From contig SLQW01000132.1 in NCBI GenBank assembly GCA_007131295.1, forward strand, positions 1 through 33,912: DNA of 33,912 nt, read 5' to 3'. Of this stretch, positions 15,706 through 25,087 are shown piece by piece. This DNA comes from Pseudomonadales bacterium. Lineage in GTDB: Bacteria; Pseudomonadota; Gammaproteobacteria; Pseudomonadales; Azotimanducaceae. The notes beneath the pieces were generated by a model, which worked only from the letters and a program-made list of their open reading frames with translations, did not search any database and had not been told where the DNA came from. Each line of letters opens with the position of its first letter. Position 1 is the first letter of the stretch. Made by a program: the position numbers and the translations under genes.

Positions 15706-17136
15706 TCAGCGCAACACCTTCACACGGTCACCAGCACGCGGTTCACCGCGCGGGAAGCGCCCATTGAGAAGGCGCAGGCGATCGCCGCCGTCGCGACCCA
15801 TGCGGTGGCGACGCGCCAGCGACTCGAAGGTGTCACCCGGACGTGCCTCGACCAGTACGACCCGAGTTTCGGTGGCCGCGGAGCGATCACCCTGGCGCAT
15901 GTTGCGGAATGACCCCACGGTTTCCGAAAAACCTTCGATGAACGCCTCGTCGAAACTGGGCTCCTGGTTGTTACCGCGAAAGATATAGGCTCGACCGTCC
16001 TTGAAGGCGGTCGCAGCGAGCTGCAGCCGTGGCCCGTTCTCGGCTCGCCTGAGAACACCGAGGTAGGCCGGCATGCCGTCGACTTCGAGCGCCTCACCGG
16101 CCGCGATTTCGAGGCCCAGCTCACCGCTGAGAAACTGCTCAGGAGTCTTGCCGTCGCCCTCGAGCGCCTGCAGCTCGACGGTCATGGCCGCCCCTGAGAT
16201 ACCCGGAGGTACGGCAGTCAGAGTTGTCGCGCCATCGCGGACGTTCCAGCCCTCCGGGAAGTCGATGACGATACCGAGGCGGCCGTGGTAGTAGCGATGG
16301 CCACGGACCACGCCATCCGCCGCCGCATCGCCCCAGGGCAGACCGTCGATCATGGCGAGAAAATCGCCGACCGGCTCCACGTACTCCTCGGTTCCCGCGT
16401 TAGCCGCACCGAGACGTATCACTTCGTGCAAGCGCTGGTCGTTGCGGGGGTGGGTAGCGTAGAGGCCATGATAGGTCGGGCGCCGTTGCTGTACTTGGGC
16501 TGCAAACAGTTCCTGGTCCTTGAGAACCTGCAGCACCTGCAGCATGGCATTCGGGTCGTAGCCGGCTCTGGCAAGGTACTCGGCACCCAGTGCATCCGCC
16601 TCGAGTTCCATCTCCCGGCCGTAGCCGCTGACGAGCATCTGTCCGTAGGCCTGTCCTACCTGATAGATCGCCCCGCTGCCGGTCAGGATGCCTGCCATCA
16701 CCGAGAGAATGCTGGTAGCGCGGCGGCCGCGCTGCTGCCGCGCCACGTGCCGGGCCGAGACATGCCCCACTTCGTGACCGAGTACCGCCGCGAGCTGGCT
16801 CTCGTTTTCCAGATACGCCAGGAGACCCCGCGAGATGTAGATGTAGCCGCCAGGAAACGCCATGGCGTTGACAGCAGCGTCGTCGAGGACGAAGAAGTGG
16901 TACTCCATGCGCCGGTGGTCCTGGCTCACGGCCGCGAGGCGTTGCCCAACCTCCGCGACGTAGGCGGTGAGCACCTCGTCGTCGTAGATCATCCCGGCTT
17001 CGACCAGCTCGTTGTGCATGCGCTCGCCCATGCGCACTTCACCGAGCTGGGCAGACGCATCAGTGGCCGCGAGCAGACCCGCGAGCAGCAGGAACCCGTA
17101 GGCGAGCAGTCGTGATCGAATGGCGATGGGAAGCAC
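15706..17136 (-). CDS. Secreted M48-family metalloprotease with LysM-like C-terminus
   Basis: A 476-aa zinc metalloprotease. A signal peptide ends near DASA-Q. The catalytic HEVGH is at 121-125 and the third ligand is in EMELEAD (E177, ExxxD pattern), with the M48 AMAFPGGYIYISRGLL block before it. The layout is that of BepA/YfgC-type periplasmic proteases that act in outer-membrane protein and LPS-assembly quality control, but the middle region (about 250-410) lacks obvious TPR repeats and instead resembles a PsbP-like beta domain. The last 50 residues (RPGDTFESLARRHR, DRLRLLNG, GDRVKVL) look like a LysM motif for peptidoglycan binding. The start is GTG 17136 with AGAGG upstream. It is the first gene before the sugar dehydrogenase. 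Confidence 0.87.
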   Translation of the reverse strand: MLPIAIRSRLLAYGFLLLAGLLAATDASAQLGEVRMGERMHNELVEAGMIYDDEVLTAYVAEVGQRLAAVSQDHRRMEYHFFVLDDAAVNAMAFPGGYIYISRGLLAYLENESQLAAVLGHEVGHVSARHVARQQRGRRATSILSVMAGILTGSGAIYQVGQAYGQMLVSGYGREMELEADALGAEYLARAGYDPNAMLQVLQVLKDQELFAAQVQQRRPTYHGLYATHPRNDQRLHEVIRLGAANAGTEEYVEPVGDFLAMIDGLPWGDAAADGVVRGHRYYHGRLGIVIDFPEGWNVRDGATTLTAVPPGISGAAMTVELQALEGDGKTPEQFLSGELGLEIAAGEALEVDGMPAYLGVLRRAENGPRLQLAATAFKDGRAYIFRGNNQEPSFDEAFIEGFSETVGSFRNMRQGDRSAATETRVVLVEARPGDTFESLARRHRMGRDGGDRLRLLNGRFPRGEPRAGDRVKVLR

Positions 17137-17287
17137 GCGTCACCTCTTCGTGCAACCTGCGACGGCAGCATGTTCACCCTGCCTCCGATGCGACGCAAGG
17201 GCACGACGGACGCAGGCTCGACGTTTTTTTGACCGTCGCAGGGCAGGCCGGTTCCACCCGTCAACCCACGCTCGGGACGCGGAACTG

Positions 17288-17316
17288 CCGACAACGGCGC
17301 ATCGATTGGCTAGACT
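17288..17316 (+). promoter_or_regulatory. Candidate sigma-70 promoter of the thioesterase gene
   Basis: CCGACA (17288-17293), 17 nt, TAGACT (17311-17316), each 4/6 to consensus. The hexamer is 43 bp before the start codon. This lies in the 217-bp divergent region shared with the M48 gene. Confidence 0.4.
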
Positions 17317-17353
17317 CCGCGCCCTTCTGCCAGCCGAGGAGCCTACCGACCGT

Positions 17354-18136
17354 ATGGACGCCTTCTACGCGCCGCAAGCCACCCACAATCCCCTGCGCTG
17401 GGTCCTGCCCGTCGCACGCGGCCTCTGCGTCGGTCCACCGGGGCGTCAGTTCCTGTTCGGTGGCGTGGGACTGGCGGCCTCGGTTACCGCCATGGAGCGT
17501 TCCACCGGTCGTCCCCTGATCTGGGCGACCGCTCAGTATCTGTCGTACGCCAATCCCGATGCGATGCTGGACATCGACGTAGCCACGCCGGTGGCCGGCA
17601 ACAGCGTCACCCAAGCCAGGGTGGTCGGTCACGTTGGCGAACGGGAGATCGTTACCGTCAATGCCGCACTCGGTCAGCGCGACGAGTTGCACTCGCGCCA
17701 GTTCGCGGTGATGCCGAGCGTTCCCAGGCCGGACGCCTGCGACCCGATCGAGCACGCGCATCGGGATCCCGATGGACTCCACGGCCGTTTCGAGCATCGG
17801 GCAATTCCACGCCACCCAGGCGAGGACGAGGGCCGCTCCCGTCAGTGGATCCGCTGCAGGAGCGGCTGCGCGATGTCCTCAGGGCTGCTCGCCGTGATTG
17901 CAGATTATGTACCCGCGGGCATTCGCACCGCGCTGGCCCAGCCGGCCGGCGCCAACAGCCTCGACAACACGTTGCGGATCATCCGCATCCGGCCGACGGA
18001 GTGGGTTCTCTGCGACACCCAGATCTTCGCCGTAGCCGCCGGGTTCGTGCATGGACGCATGCACCTGTTCTCCGAAGATGGCGAACTGCTGGCTACTGCC
18101 AGCCAGTCCGGCATCCTGCGTGTGTTCGACGGCTGA
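17354..18136 (+). CDS. Acyl-CoA thioesterase-like protein (double hotdog, TesB-type)
   Basis: A 260-aa cytosolic protein resembling the thioesterase II/TesB superfamily, which hydrolyses acyl-CoA to free fatty acid and CoA. The first hotdog contains GGVGLAASVTAMERSTGRPL followed by ATAQYLSYANPDAMLDIDV; the second hotdog is in the last 90 residues (GLLAVIADYVPAGI, NTLRIIRI, EWVLCDTQIFAVAAGFVHGR, and GELLATASQSG, typical of the TesB end). The start at ATG 17354 has GAGGAG about 12 nt upstream, a long spacing; the frame continues open upstream without a better signal. It converges with the SDR gene. Substrate chain length is unknown. Confidence 0.75.
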   Translation: MDAFYAPQATHNPLRWVLPVARGLCVGPPGRQFLFGGVGLAASVTAMERSTGRPLIWATAQYLSYANPDAMLDIDVATPVAGNSVTQARVVGHVGEREIVTVNAALGQRDELHSRQFAVMPSVPRPDACDPIEHAHRDPDGLHGRFEHRAIPRHPGEDEGRSRQWIRCRSGCAMSSGLLAVIADYVPAGIRTALAQPAGANSLDNTLRIIRIRPTEWVLCDTQIFAVAAGFVHGRMHLFSEDGELLATASQSGILRVFDG

Positions 18137-18175
18137 AGATGTTGCAGGCGGATCGGCGACCTGAGGCCGTACTCC

Positions 18176-18949
18176 TCAGTCTGCGGGCTGGTTCGCCAGC
18201 AGTTCCGCCACCAGCTCCGCCACCACCGCATCGGGGGTACGCATCACCCGCTCGGGCGCCGTGACTAGGGCCTCGTAGCTCATGCGGGCAAAGCGGTCCG
18301 GCAGTACCAGATCCTCGCCCACCAGCAGACCGTCCAGGGCTGCCCCGGCAATGGAGCGCGGCGACGCCTTGGGCATGGGAAAGCGGGAACCCATGTCCGT
18401 ATCCACGAAACCCGGCAGGACCTGAACGACTCGCGTCCCCTGCACGGAGAGCTCATGGCGAAGGCCATGCGACAGCATGAGCTGCGCTGCCTTCGACGCA
18501 CAGTAGCCGGTGTTGTCGGCCACGTGCATGAAGCTCGCCATGGAACCCACGTTGATGATTCCCGAGTGCGCAGACCGCGCCAGGACAGGGGCGAAAGCCC
18601 GGCTCATGCTGAGCACACCGAAGTAGTTCACTTCCATCGCACGGCGGATTTCCGCCATGCCTTCCGTGCCGGCGATCGCTGCCGGACAGTCCACACCGGC
18701 GTTGTTGATCAGCAGGTCCAGCTCGGCGGTCGCCGCAGCCAACTCCTCGATCCCCGCAGCATCGGTGACGTCCAGCTCCAGTGGCCGGATTCGATCACGG
18801 TCCGTGGCCGCCAGATCCTGCAGTTCCTCGAGATCACGCGCCGTGGCGTGTACCAGGGCCGCACCCCGTGCCAGCAGCTCCTCGACGAATGCCCTGCCGA
18901 TGCCCCGATTGGCGCCGGTCACCAGGGCGCGTATACCCTCGATCTCCAT
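18176..18949 (-). CDS. SDR-family oxidoreductase
   Basis: A 257-aa short-chain dehydrogenase/reductase. It has the nucleotide motif TGANRGIG (near residue 12), NNAG (about 87-90), a catalytic Ser in NVGSMASF and the active-site YCASK (YxxxK), followed by the PGFVDTDMG segment after the active site. The C-terminus (PERVMRTPDAVVAELV) is variable and sets substrate choice, which cannot be deduced. GAGGA lies 5 nt before the ATG. It starts 12 bp after the ppc stop on the same strand, so it is probably cotranscribed with ppc although no functional link is known. Confidence 0.87.
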   Translation of the reverse strand: MEIEGIRALVTGANRGIGRAFVEELLARGAALVHATARDLEELQDLAATDRDRIRPLELDVTDAAGIEELAAATAELDLLINNAGVDCPAAIAGTEGMAEIRRAMEVNYFGVLSMSRAFAPVLARSAHSGIINVGSMASFMHVADNTGYCASKAAQLMLSHGLRHELSVQGTRVVQVLPGFVDTDMGSRFPMPKASPRSIAGAALDGLLVGEDLVLPDRFARMSYEALVTAPERVMRTPDAVVAELVAELLANQPAD

Positions 18950-18961
18950 GCTCGTCCTCGT

Positions 18962-21658
18962 TCAGCCGGTATTCCGCAGGCCGCTGGATATGCCCGCCAT
19001 GGTCACCTGCAGAGCCCGCTCCACTGCCGCGGGCGGCTCACCGCCTTGCCGCGAGCGCTCCAGCAACTCCGCCTGCAGCAGATGCAGCGGATCCAGGTAG
19101 GTATTGCGCACGCTGATGCTTTCACGCAGCGCAGCATCGCGCGCGAGCAGGCGCTCCTGGCCCCGCAGCGCGAGCACGTCCGCAGTCAGCGCTTCCGCCC
19201 GCCTGCAAAGCGCCTCTCCGAGCGCACGCCGGTCCTCGGTGAGGAGGCGCTGCTGATACCAGCGCACCAGCGCGCAGTCGGTCTTCGCCAGGACCATCTC
19301 AAGCATGTCCATCTGCATGCGGAAGAAGGGCCATTGTTCTGCCATGCGCGCAAGCAGTTCGCGTTCGCCGGAATCCAGCGCCTGGTGCAAGGCCGCGTCT
19401 GTACCCAGCCAAGCCGGCAGCATGAGACGAATCTGCGTCCAGGCGAAAACCCAGGGAATGGCGCGCAGGCTATCGACGTCGGCCGTATCGCGACGGCGCG
19501 CGGGACGACTGCCGAGCGCAAGCTTGCCGAGTTCCCGCTCCGGCGTCAGCGCCCGGAACAGCGGCACGAATTCCGGATCCTCGCGGACGACGCCGCGGTA
19601 GCTGGCGAGGGCACGTCCTGCGAGCCGATCCATGGCATCGCGCCACTCGGGCTCCGGCATGGGCGGCGGCAGCAGCGTTGCCTCCAGCGTTGCGCCGGTG
19701 TAGAGCGCCATGCTCTGTTCGGCCAGCTCCGGTAGCCCGAACTTGAAGCGGATCATTTCGCCCTGCTCCGTTACTCGGATGCTGCCCGCCACCGAACCCG
19801 GTGGTTGGCTCAGGATCGCCGCATGTGCCGGCCCGCCACCCCGACCCACGGCACCACCGCGCCCGTGGAAAAGCGTCAGCCGCGCGCCGCGGCGACGTGC
19901 TACGTCCGTGAGCGCCTCCTGGGCGCGATACTGGGCCCAGGCGGCAGCCAGCTGGCCCGCGTCCTTGGCGGAGTCGGAGTAGCCGATCATCACATGCTGA
20001 TGGCCCGAGATGAGCTCCCGGTACCAGTCGATCGCGAGCAGCGCATCGATCACAAGAGGTGCGCGATCGAGGTCGTCGAGGGTCTCGAACAACGGCACCA
20101 CCGGCGGCGGCTGCTCGAGCCCGGACTCGCGCAGCAGCAGGAGTACCGCAAGGACATCCGATGGTTGTGCCGCCATGGAGATGATGTACTGCCCGATGGC
20201 CGCGGCCGGTTGCGCGGCCACCACTCGGCAGGTCTCGAGCACCTCAGCGACGGTCTCGGACATGGGCCACACCCGTGGAAACAACGGCCGTCTGCCCTTG
20301 AGCTCCGCGAGCAGAAAACGCTGGCGTGCTTCCTCGTTCCAGCCGCCATAACTGGCGCCTTCGGCATCACGTATGTCGAGGTGTGCGGTGATGGCATCGA
20401 GCACTTCGAGATGGCGATCCGCCGACTGGCGGATGTCGAGCCTGACAAGGTGTACCCCGAAACAAGCTGCCCGGCGCAGCGTGGCCAGCAGTTCGCCGTT
20501 GGCAATCACTTCCATGCCGCAAGCCATCAGCGAGCGATGACAGGCCCGTAAAGGCTCAAGCAGATCGTCCTGCTCGAAAATGATGGCGGACCGATCCACG
20601 GGCGCGTCGGGGTCGAGGCCCTCGGCCCACTGCAGCGTGCGCCGCAATCGGCCGCGCAAGGTACGCAGGATTTCGCGGTAGGGCTCGCGACTGTGCTCGC
20701 CAGCGAGCGCCTTGAGCTCCGGCGTCGCCCGCACCATGGACAGCTGCTCCTGCAGGGACTCTACGTCCCGCAGGAACAGATCCGCCGCCATCCAGCGCGC
20801 CAGCATCAGAACCTCGCGGGTCACCGCCGCTGTGACGTTCGGATTGCCGTCCCGATCACCGCCCATCCAGATCGCGAAGCGAATCGGTGTCGCAGCGAGC
20901 GGCAGCGGCTCGGCGCCGATGGCGACCAGCTCGCGGTCGAGGCGGTTCATGAATCGCGGCAGCGCGACCCAGAGGCTGTTCTCGACAACCGCGAAACCCC
21001 ACTTGGCCTCCTCCTGCGGCGTCGGCTGTTCGTGACGGATCTCGTCGCTGTACCAGGCTTCGGCCACCAGCCGGGCCAGTGCCGTAGCGGATTCCTCCGC
21101 CGCTGCACCCGGTGACGCTTCGAGTTCGCCGAGCTGTTCAGCAATGCCGTCGTATTTGCGAATCAGGGTGCGGCGTATCACCTCGGTCGGATGCGCCGTA
21201 AGCACCAGTTCGATGGACGTATCGCCCAGCGCCGCGGCCATCTGGCGGGCATCGTGCCCCTGCTCGCGCAGGCGCGCGAATACCCCGCCGAGCAGGTCGG
21301 GCTCCGGCTCGGGTCCCTGCTGAGAGCGGTCCCTTACTCGGATCTGATGATACTGCTCGGCGATATTGGCGAGATTCAGGAACTGATTGAATGCCCGCGT
21401 CACATCCACCAGGTCATCCTGTGGCAGTGCCGCAAGATAATCGCGCAGCGATGCCCACGGGGTACCGCCCGCGCGGACACCCTTGGCGAGTTCGCGGATG
21501 TGCTCGATGCAGTCGATGAATGCCGCGCCGCGATCCGATGCGATCGCGCGTCCGAGCAGTTCGCCGAGCAGACGGACATCGTCACGCAGCGCCGGATCGA
21601 GCTCGTCCGTTCCGACCTCCGTCGCCGCGCCGCCCGGCGCAGCCTTTGCGTCCGTCAT
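18962..21658 (-). CDS. ppc: Phosphoenolpyruvate carboxylase
   Basis: An 898-aa enzyme that carboxylates PEP to oxaloacetate, replenishing the TCA cycle. Its length is normal for bacterial Ppc. Signature and catalytic segments are all present: LTAHPTE with the catalytic His (about 156), [10 protein letters not shown] (266-275), [13 protein letters not shown] with the essential Lys (556-568), [14 protein letters not shown] (597-610) and the conserved C-terminus SGLRNTG. GGAGGA is 3 nt before the ATG. It is divergent from phhB across about 120 bp and followed closely by the SDR gene. There is no sign of truncation. Confidence 0.97.
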   Translation of the reverse strand: MTDAKAAPGGAATEVGTDELDPALRDDVRLLGELLGRAIASDRGAAFIDCIEHIRELAKGVRAGGTPWASLRDYLAALPQDDLVDVTRAFNQFLNLANIAEQYHQIRVRDRSQQGPEPEPDLLGGVFARLREQGHDARQMAAALGDTSIELVLTAHPTEVIRRTLIRKYDGIAEQLGELEASPGAAAEESATALARLVAEAWYSDEIRHEQPTPQEEAKWGFAVVENSLWVALPRFMNRLDRELVAIGAEPLPLAATPIRFAIWMGGDRDGNPNVTAAVTREVLMLARWMAADLFLRDVESLQEQLSMVRATPELKALAGEHSREPYREILRTLRGRLRRTLQWAEGLDPDAPVDRSAIIFEQDDLLEPLRACHRSLMACGMEVIANGELLATLRRAACFGVHLVRLDIRQSADRHLEVLDAITAHLDIRDAEGASYGGWNEEARQRFLLAELKGRRPLFPRVWPMSETVAEVLETCRVVAAQPAAAIGQYIISMAAQPSDVLAVLLLLRESGLEQPPPVVPLFETLDDLDRAPLVIDALLAIDWYRELISGHQHVMIGYSDSAKDAGQLAAAWAQYRAQEALTDVARRRGARLTLFHGRGGAVGRGGGPAHAAILSQPPGSVAGSIRVTEQGEMIRFKFGLPELAEQSMALYTGATLEATLLPPPMPEPEWRDAMDRLAGRALASYRGVVREDPEFVPLFRALTPERELGKLALGSRPARRRDTADVDSLRAIPWVFAWTQIRLMLPAWLGTDAALHQALDSGERELLARMAEQWPFFRMQMDMLEMVLAKTDCALVRWYQQRLLTEDRRALGEALCRRAEALTADVLALRGQERLLARDAALRESISVRNTYLDPLHLLQAELLERSRQGGEPPAAVERALQVTMAGISSGLRNTG

Positions 21659-21779
21659 GGTTCCTCCATCAGCAGTTGCCCCGATGGTAACCCAATCACG
21701 GGCTCTGGCTCATGGCACGGAACTGGCCCAGCCCCGCGCCCTTTGGCATGCTCGCGTGATCATGGCAAGGAGTTCCATC

Positions 21780-22070
21780 ATGACCAGCGACGCACTTGAT
21801 GAGCGGGCCATCGATGATCTGGCGCGGCAGCTGCCCGCCTGGCGCCTCGACGACGATCGCAAGGGCATCCGCCGCGAGTTCAAGTTCGACGACTTCAATG
21901 CTGCATTCGGCTTCATGGCCCGCATCGCGCTTGCTGCTGAAGCCATGGGCCACCATCCGGAGTGGTTCAACGTCTATAACAAGGTCGACATCAGGCTTTC
22001 GTCCCATGACGCCGGTGGGCTGTCTGAACGCGACGTGAAGCTCGCCAGCTTCATCGACGATCTGCTCTGA
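21780..22070 (+). CDS. phhB: Pterin-4a-carbinolamine dehydratase
   Basis: A 96-aa dehydratase that recycles the tetrahydrobiopterin-type cofactor during phenylalanine hydroxylation. The signature is intact: [18 protein letters not shown] with active-site H58 and H59, and H76 in [18 protein letters not shown] lies 7 nt before the ATG. In many proteobacteria it is adjacent to phhA; here no phenylalanine hydroxylase is nearby, so this is an unlinked copy. The next gene is an O-methyltransferase 50 bp downstream. Confidence 0.93.
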   Translation: MTSDALDERAIDDLARQLPAWRLDDDRKGIRREFKFDDFNAAFGFMARIALAAEAMGHHPEWFNVYNKVDIRLSSHDAGGLSERDVKLASFIDDLL

Positions 22071-22120
22071 ACGGCGACGGGCAGAACCCGTCTGCAGCAT
22101 TCAGCCGGAGGACTATCAGG

Positions 22121-22783
22121 GTGTCCAATCGCTCCATCGAGCTCGACGACCGCGTCCATCGCTACCTGATCGACGTCTCGCTGCGCGAGGACGCATTGGC
22201 GCGGGAGCTGCGGGAAGAAACGGCGCGCATGCCCGATCACAACATGCAGATCGCGCCGGAACAGGGGCAGTTCATGGCCCTCCTCGTCAAGGCAATTGGT
22301 GCAGTCCGCTGTATCGAGGTAGGCGTATTCACCGGCTACTCGAGCCTGCTCGTAGCCTCGGCGCTGCCCGCCGGGGGGCGTCTCGTCGCCTGCGACATCA
22401 GCGATGCCTACACCCGGGTCGCACGTCGTTACTGGCAGCAGGCAGGGGTGGACGACCGAATCGAGCTGCGCCTCGGCCCGGCGGCGGAAACGCTGGACGC
22501 GCTTCGCGCCGAAGGCGGCGAAGGCAGCTACGACTTCGCCTTCATCGACGCGGACAAGAGCAGCTACGACCGTTACTACGAAGCCAGCCTGAGGCTCGTA
22601 CGCGCCGGTGGCCTGGTTGCCATCGACAACACGCTCTGGCACGGCACGGTGGCTGACCCGACGGTCGATGATGTGGACACGCGCGCCATCCGGGCGCTGA
22701 ACGAGAAGCTTCTCGACGATGCCCGGGTCGATCTGAGTCTCGTCCCCATCGGCGACGGCCTCACGCTCTGCCGCAAGCGCTGA
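22121..22783 (+). CDS. Class I SAM-dependent O-methyltransferase (caffeoyl-CoA/catechol type)
   Basis: A 220-aa cytosolic enzyme of the O-methyltransferase 3 family, which transfers a methyl group from SAM to catechol-like hydroxyls with a divalent metal. SAM-binding segment EVGVFTGYSSLLVASALP, acidic CDISDAY, and the metal-site FIDADKSSYDRYY and AIDNTLWHG are all present. The start is GTG 22121 with GGAGGA 8 nt upstream. It probably forms an operon with phhB. The substrate is unknown; co-location with phhB hints at aromatic compounds but is weak evidence. It converges with pcp, separated by 9 bp. Confidence 0.9.
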   Translation: MSNRSIELDDRVHRYLIDVSLREDALARELREETARMPDHNMQIAPEQGQFMALLVKAIGAVRCIEVGVFTGYSSLLVASALPAGGRLVACDISDAYTRVARRYWQQAGVDDRIELRLGPAAETLDALRAEGGEGSYDFAFIDADKSSYDRYYEASLRLVRAGGLVAIDNTLWHGTVADPTVDDVDTRAIRALNEKLLDDARVDLSLVPIGDGLTLCRKR

Positions 22784-22792
22784 CGTAACGGC

Positions 22793-23407
22793 TCACGGGA
22801 CCACGGCGCTGCGCGCCCGCTGGGCGATCTCCACATGTTCCAACAGTGAGGCCACGAAAACACGCCGGGCGGCCACGAGCTGCTCGAGCGGCATCCGCGC
22901 CAGCGTGGGAACGTGCACGAAACCTCCAGTCACGCTGGCCCGCTCGTGTTCGATGCGATGCAAAATCCGGTAGAACAGGTGATTGCAGAGATAGTCGCCC
23001 GCGTGCAGGGACGTGCGCACGGGAAGGGACGCATCCGCGAGCGCCCGCTCCAGGCGCTGCCATGGCAGGCGCGTATGCAGCGCATGATCGGCGCCCGGAA
23101 TGATCCAGGGCGCCGCAAACTTTGCGCCGTCCACATCGACCGCCTTCGAACTGGCTGCGTTCACGGCGAAGCGCTCGATGCGAATCTCGTCGTCCTCCGC
23201 CTGCCCGAACGCCACCATCGCCCGGACGCTGTCGTCCCAGGCGTCGGCGACCACCGGCCAGGCGCGCTCCCAGCTTACCGGAACCTCCAGCGTGCGCACC
23301 TGCCAGCCTTCGGCGGCAACGCCCTCCTGCCCCCGCAGCAGCTCCCAGGAGGCATTGCGATCGTAGCAATCCCAAGGCGCAAAGCCGGTGAGGAGCAGTG
23401 TTTTCAT
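22793..23407 (-). CDS. pcp: Pyroglutamyl-peptidase I (peptidase C15)
   Basis: A 204-aa cysteine peptidase that removes N-terminal pyroglutamate from peptides in the cytosol. It has TGFAPWDCYDRNASW at the start, the catalytic Glu in EIRIERFAVN (about E78), the nucleophile in HAGDYLCNHLFYR (C141) and the histidine in GGFVHVP (H165). The usual GGR element before the Glu is changed to GQAEDD, so it is a divergent member. The ATG at 23407 has GGAAG 4 nt upstream. It starts 10 bp after the upstream lipoprotein gene and is probably cotranscribed with it. Confidence 0.88.
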   Translation of the reverse strand: MKTLLLTGFAPWDCYDRNASWELLRGQEGVAAEGWQVRTLEVPVSWERAWPVVADAWDDSVRAMVAFGQAEDDEIRIERFAVNAASSKAVDVDGAKFAAPWIIPGADHALHTRLPWQRLERALADASLPVRTSLHAGDYLCNHLFYRILHRIEHERASVTGGFVHVPTLARMPLEQLVAARRVFVASLLEHVEIAQRARSAVVP

Positions 23408-23417
23408 ATTGCTTCCG

Positions 23418-24899
23418 TCACGCCTCCTGACTTTCCCCTTCGATCTCGATGACGATCTCCGTTGCCAGGACGCAATCATTGTCGCCTTCGATTCCGAGCG
23501 CCTCGATCAGTAGCTCGACTGCCAGGGCTTCCGCCGACACGTTGGTGACGCTTTGCCCGTCGTCGGTGGTCATCACCTCGGTGAATGTCGTCTCGTCCGA
23601 GAAAACGGCACAGCCGGTACCACCTTCCTCCAGCATGAGATCGATGCGGTTGTCTTCGATATCCATGATCTCACCCCTGCGCGTCACCTGCTCCGCTTCG
23701 TCCGCAGGGTCGACTTCCACCGCGATGGCGGTGGCGAGCAGGCGCGGCTCCTCGACGTCCGAACCCGCAAGACGCACGCCCATGGCACGCACCCGGGTCC
23801 CTTCGGTCAGGACGGAAACGTCGAGCAGCTCGCCGCGCTGGTCGAACAGCAGGGCACCGGGCTGAACCTGCACGAGCCGCCCTTCGTCTTCCGGATCGGA
23901 GCGGTGGCGCAGCCGGAAGCGGTCGTCGGCAAGGTCGTCCGCGAGTACACCGCGAATGCGTTTGAAGTCGGAGCGCTCACCAAGCTGCACCATCAGCGCC
24001 TCGAAGCCAAGGCGGCCGTTGATCTCCAGCAGGCGGCCCGCCACGATCGCTGGCGACTGGTCGTCGACGGCACCGAACTCGATGGGATTGCCGTCGCGGT
24101 CGAAGAACACCGTTTCCTCGTCCTCGGCCGTAGCCAGATCGATGCGGCGGCACTCGTCCAGCCGTCGGTCACCCGCTCCGCGCCCTGTGAGCGGCCGCGC
24201 ATCGCAGAGTTCGAACGCGTTCTCGTCTTCCGGATCGGTCAGGAGCTGGATTCTGCCGCTTAGGAACGTGATCCGGCGCAGATCGGCGTCACCGATGATG
24301 TCGACGAAAACCACCGGGCGAAAAATGACGGGTCCACCAGGGGTGATGAGGAAGGCCGGGCCCGCCCGGATGTCGAGCTGCACCAGCACCACGCGCCCTT
24401 CCGCGATTTCGAACGGACCGCGCGGGTTGAGATCGAGTTTGCCATTCGCGACCAGCCGCGCATTCTCCGTGTGTTCTACTGCGCCGTCCTCGTCGAGCCG
24501 GTTGAGGACAATCGAATCGAGCTGAAGGCGGATCTTGCTGTAGCTGCCGACGGGCACGTCATCCACCGCCACCAGCAGTTCGGTCGCGGCCTCGAGCGCG
24601 AGCAGGTCGAAGGTGAAAGGCTCTTCACTGAGCAGCAACGGACCGTCGCTGTCTTCACCACCGATGAGGGCGACGCTGTTCACCGTGATCAGAATTTCAT
24701 CGAAGTCTCGCGCCGGATCGTCGCCGACCGTTATACCGAGACTGCCGGTAGCGCTGCCATCGGCGACGGGAGGGCTTTCACCGGCGACGGGATCGAGACC
24801 ACCGCCACTCCCGCCGCAGGCGCTGATGAGCGCCAGCAACAAGCCCGCGCAAACCGCGCGCCAGCTCGAGAATTCGCTTCTGCTGACGATTGAATTCAT
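23418..24899 (-). CDS. Lipoprotein with DUF4382 and DUF5666-type domains
   Basis: A 493-aa secreted acidic protein. The lipobox ISAC gives C28, followed by a Gly/Ser linker. Residues about 50-190 resemble DUF4382 (GSLGITVGDDPARDFDEILI, VPVGSYSKIRLQL). The rest contains repeated short beta modules of DUF5666 type (ATAIAVEVDP, GEIMDIEDNRIDLML, CVLATEIVIEIEG). Function is unknown; such proteins are presumed surface or periplasmic lipoproteins. The start 24899 has GGGAG 6-7 nt upstream; the frame is open to 24953 without better support. It precedes pcp by 10 bp and is divergent from the DksA-type gene. Confidence 0.8.
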   Translation of the reverse strand: MNSIVSRSEFSSWRAVCAGLLLALISACGGSGGGLDPVAGESPPVADGSATGSLGITVGDDPARDFDEILITVNSVALIGGEDSDGPLLLSEEPFTFDLLALEAATELLVAVDDVPVGSYSKIRLQLDSIVLNRLDEDGAVEHTENARLVANGKLDLNPRGPFEIAEGRVVLVQLDIRAGPAFLITPGGPVIFRPVVFVDIIGDADLRRITFLSGRIQLLTDPEDENAFELCDARPLTGRGAGDRRLDECRRIDLATAEDEETVFFDRDGNPIEFGAVDDQSPAIVAGRLLEINGRLGFEALMVQLGERSDFKRIRGVLADDLADDRFRLRHRSDPEDEGRLVQVQPGALLFDQRGELLDVSVLTEGTRVRAMGVRLAGSDVEEPRLLATAIAVEVDPADEAEQVTRRGEIMDIEDNRIDLMLEEGGTGCAVFSDETTFTEVMTTDDGQSVTNVSAEALAVELLIEALGIEGDNDCVLATEIVIEIEGESQEA

Positions 24900-25044
24900 G
24901 GTGTGTCTCCCTGGGGAACATTCGGATAGCCTGACATCGTCCCGCTTGTGCATTCTACCGGCTGTGCGTCAGCGCACACTTTTCTAATGCGCGACCGAGC
25001 GCGGCGCGGTGATGGGGGTTTGCCCTGAACGACGTCATCTGCGC

Positions 25045-25050
25045 TAGACT
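25045..25050 (+). promoter_or_regulatory. Possible -10 element TAGACT upstream of the DksA/TraR-type gene
   Basis: TAGACT lies 43 bp before the preferred start at 25088. TTGCCC (25020-25025) is a possible -35 but at a 19-bp spacing, which is long. Confidence 0.3.
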
Positions 25051-25087
25051 CGCACGATGAGCGATGGCGATGAGCGCCGAGGTGGCA

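Noticed and set aside
17224-17230. Run of seven T that might end an intrinsic terminator
   Set aside because: No stem precedes it on the plus strand and it lies in a divergent promoter region where no transcript should end.
18455-19735. Long plus-strand open frame (426 codons) opposite ppc and the SDR gene
   Set aside because: It spans two well-identified minus-strand genes and its translation has no family features.
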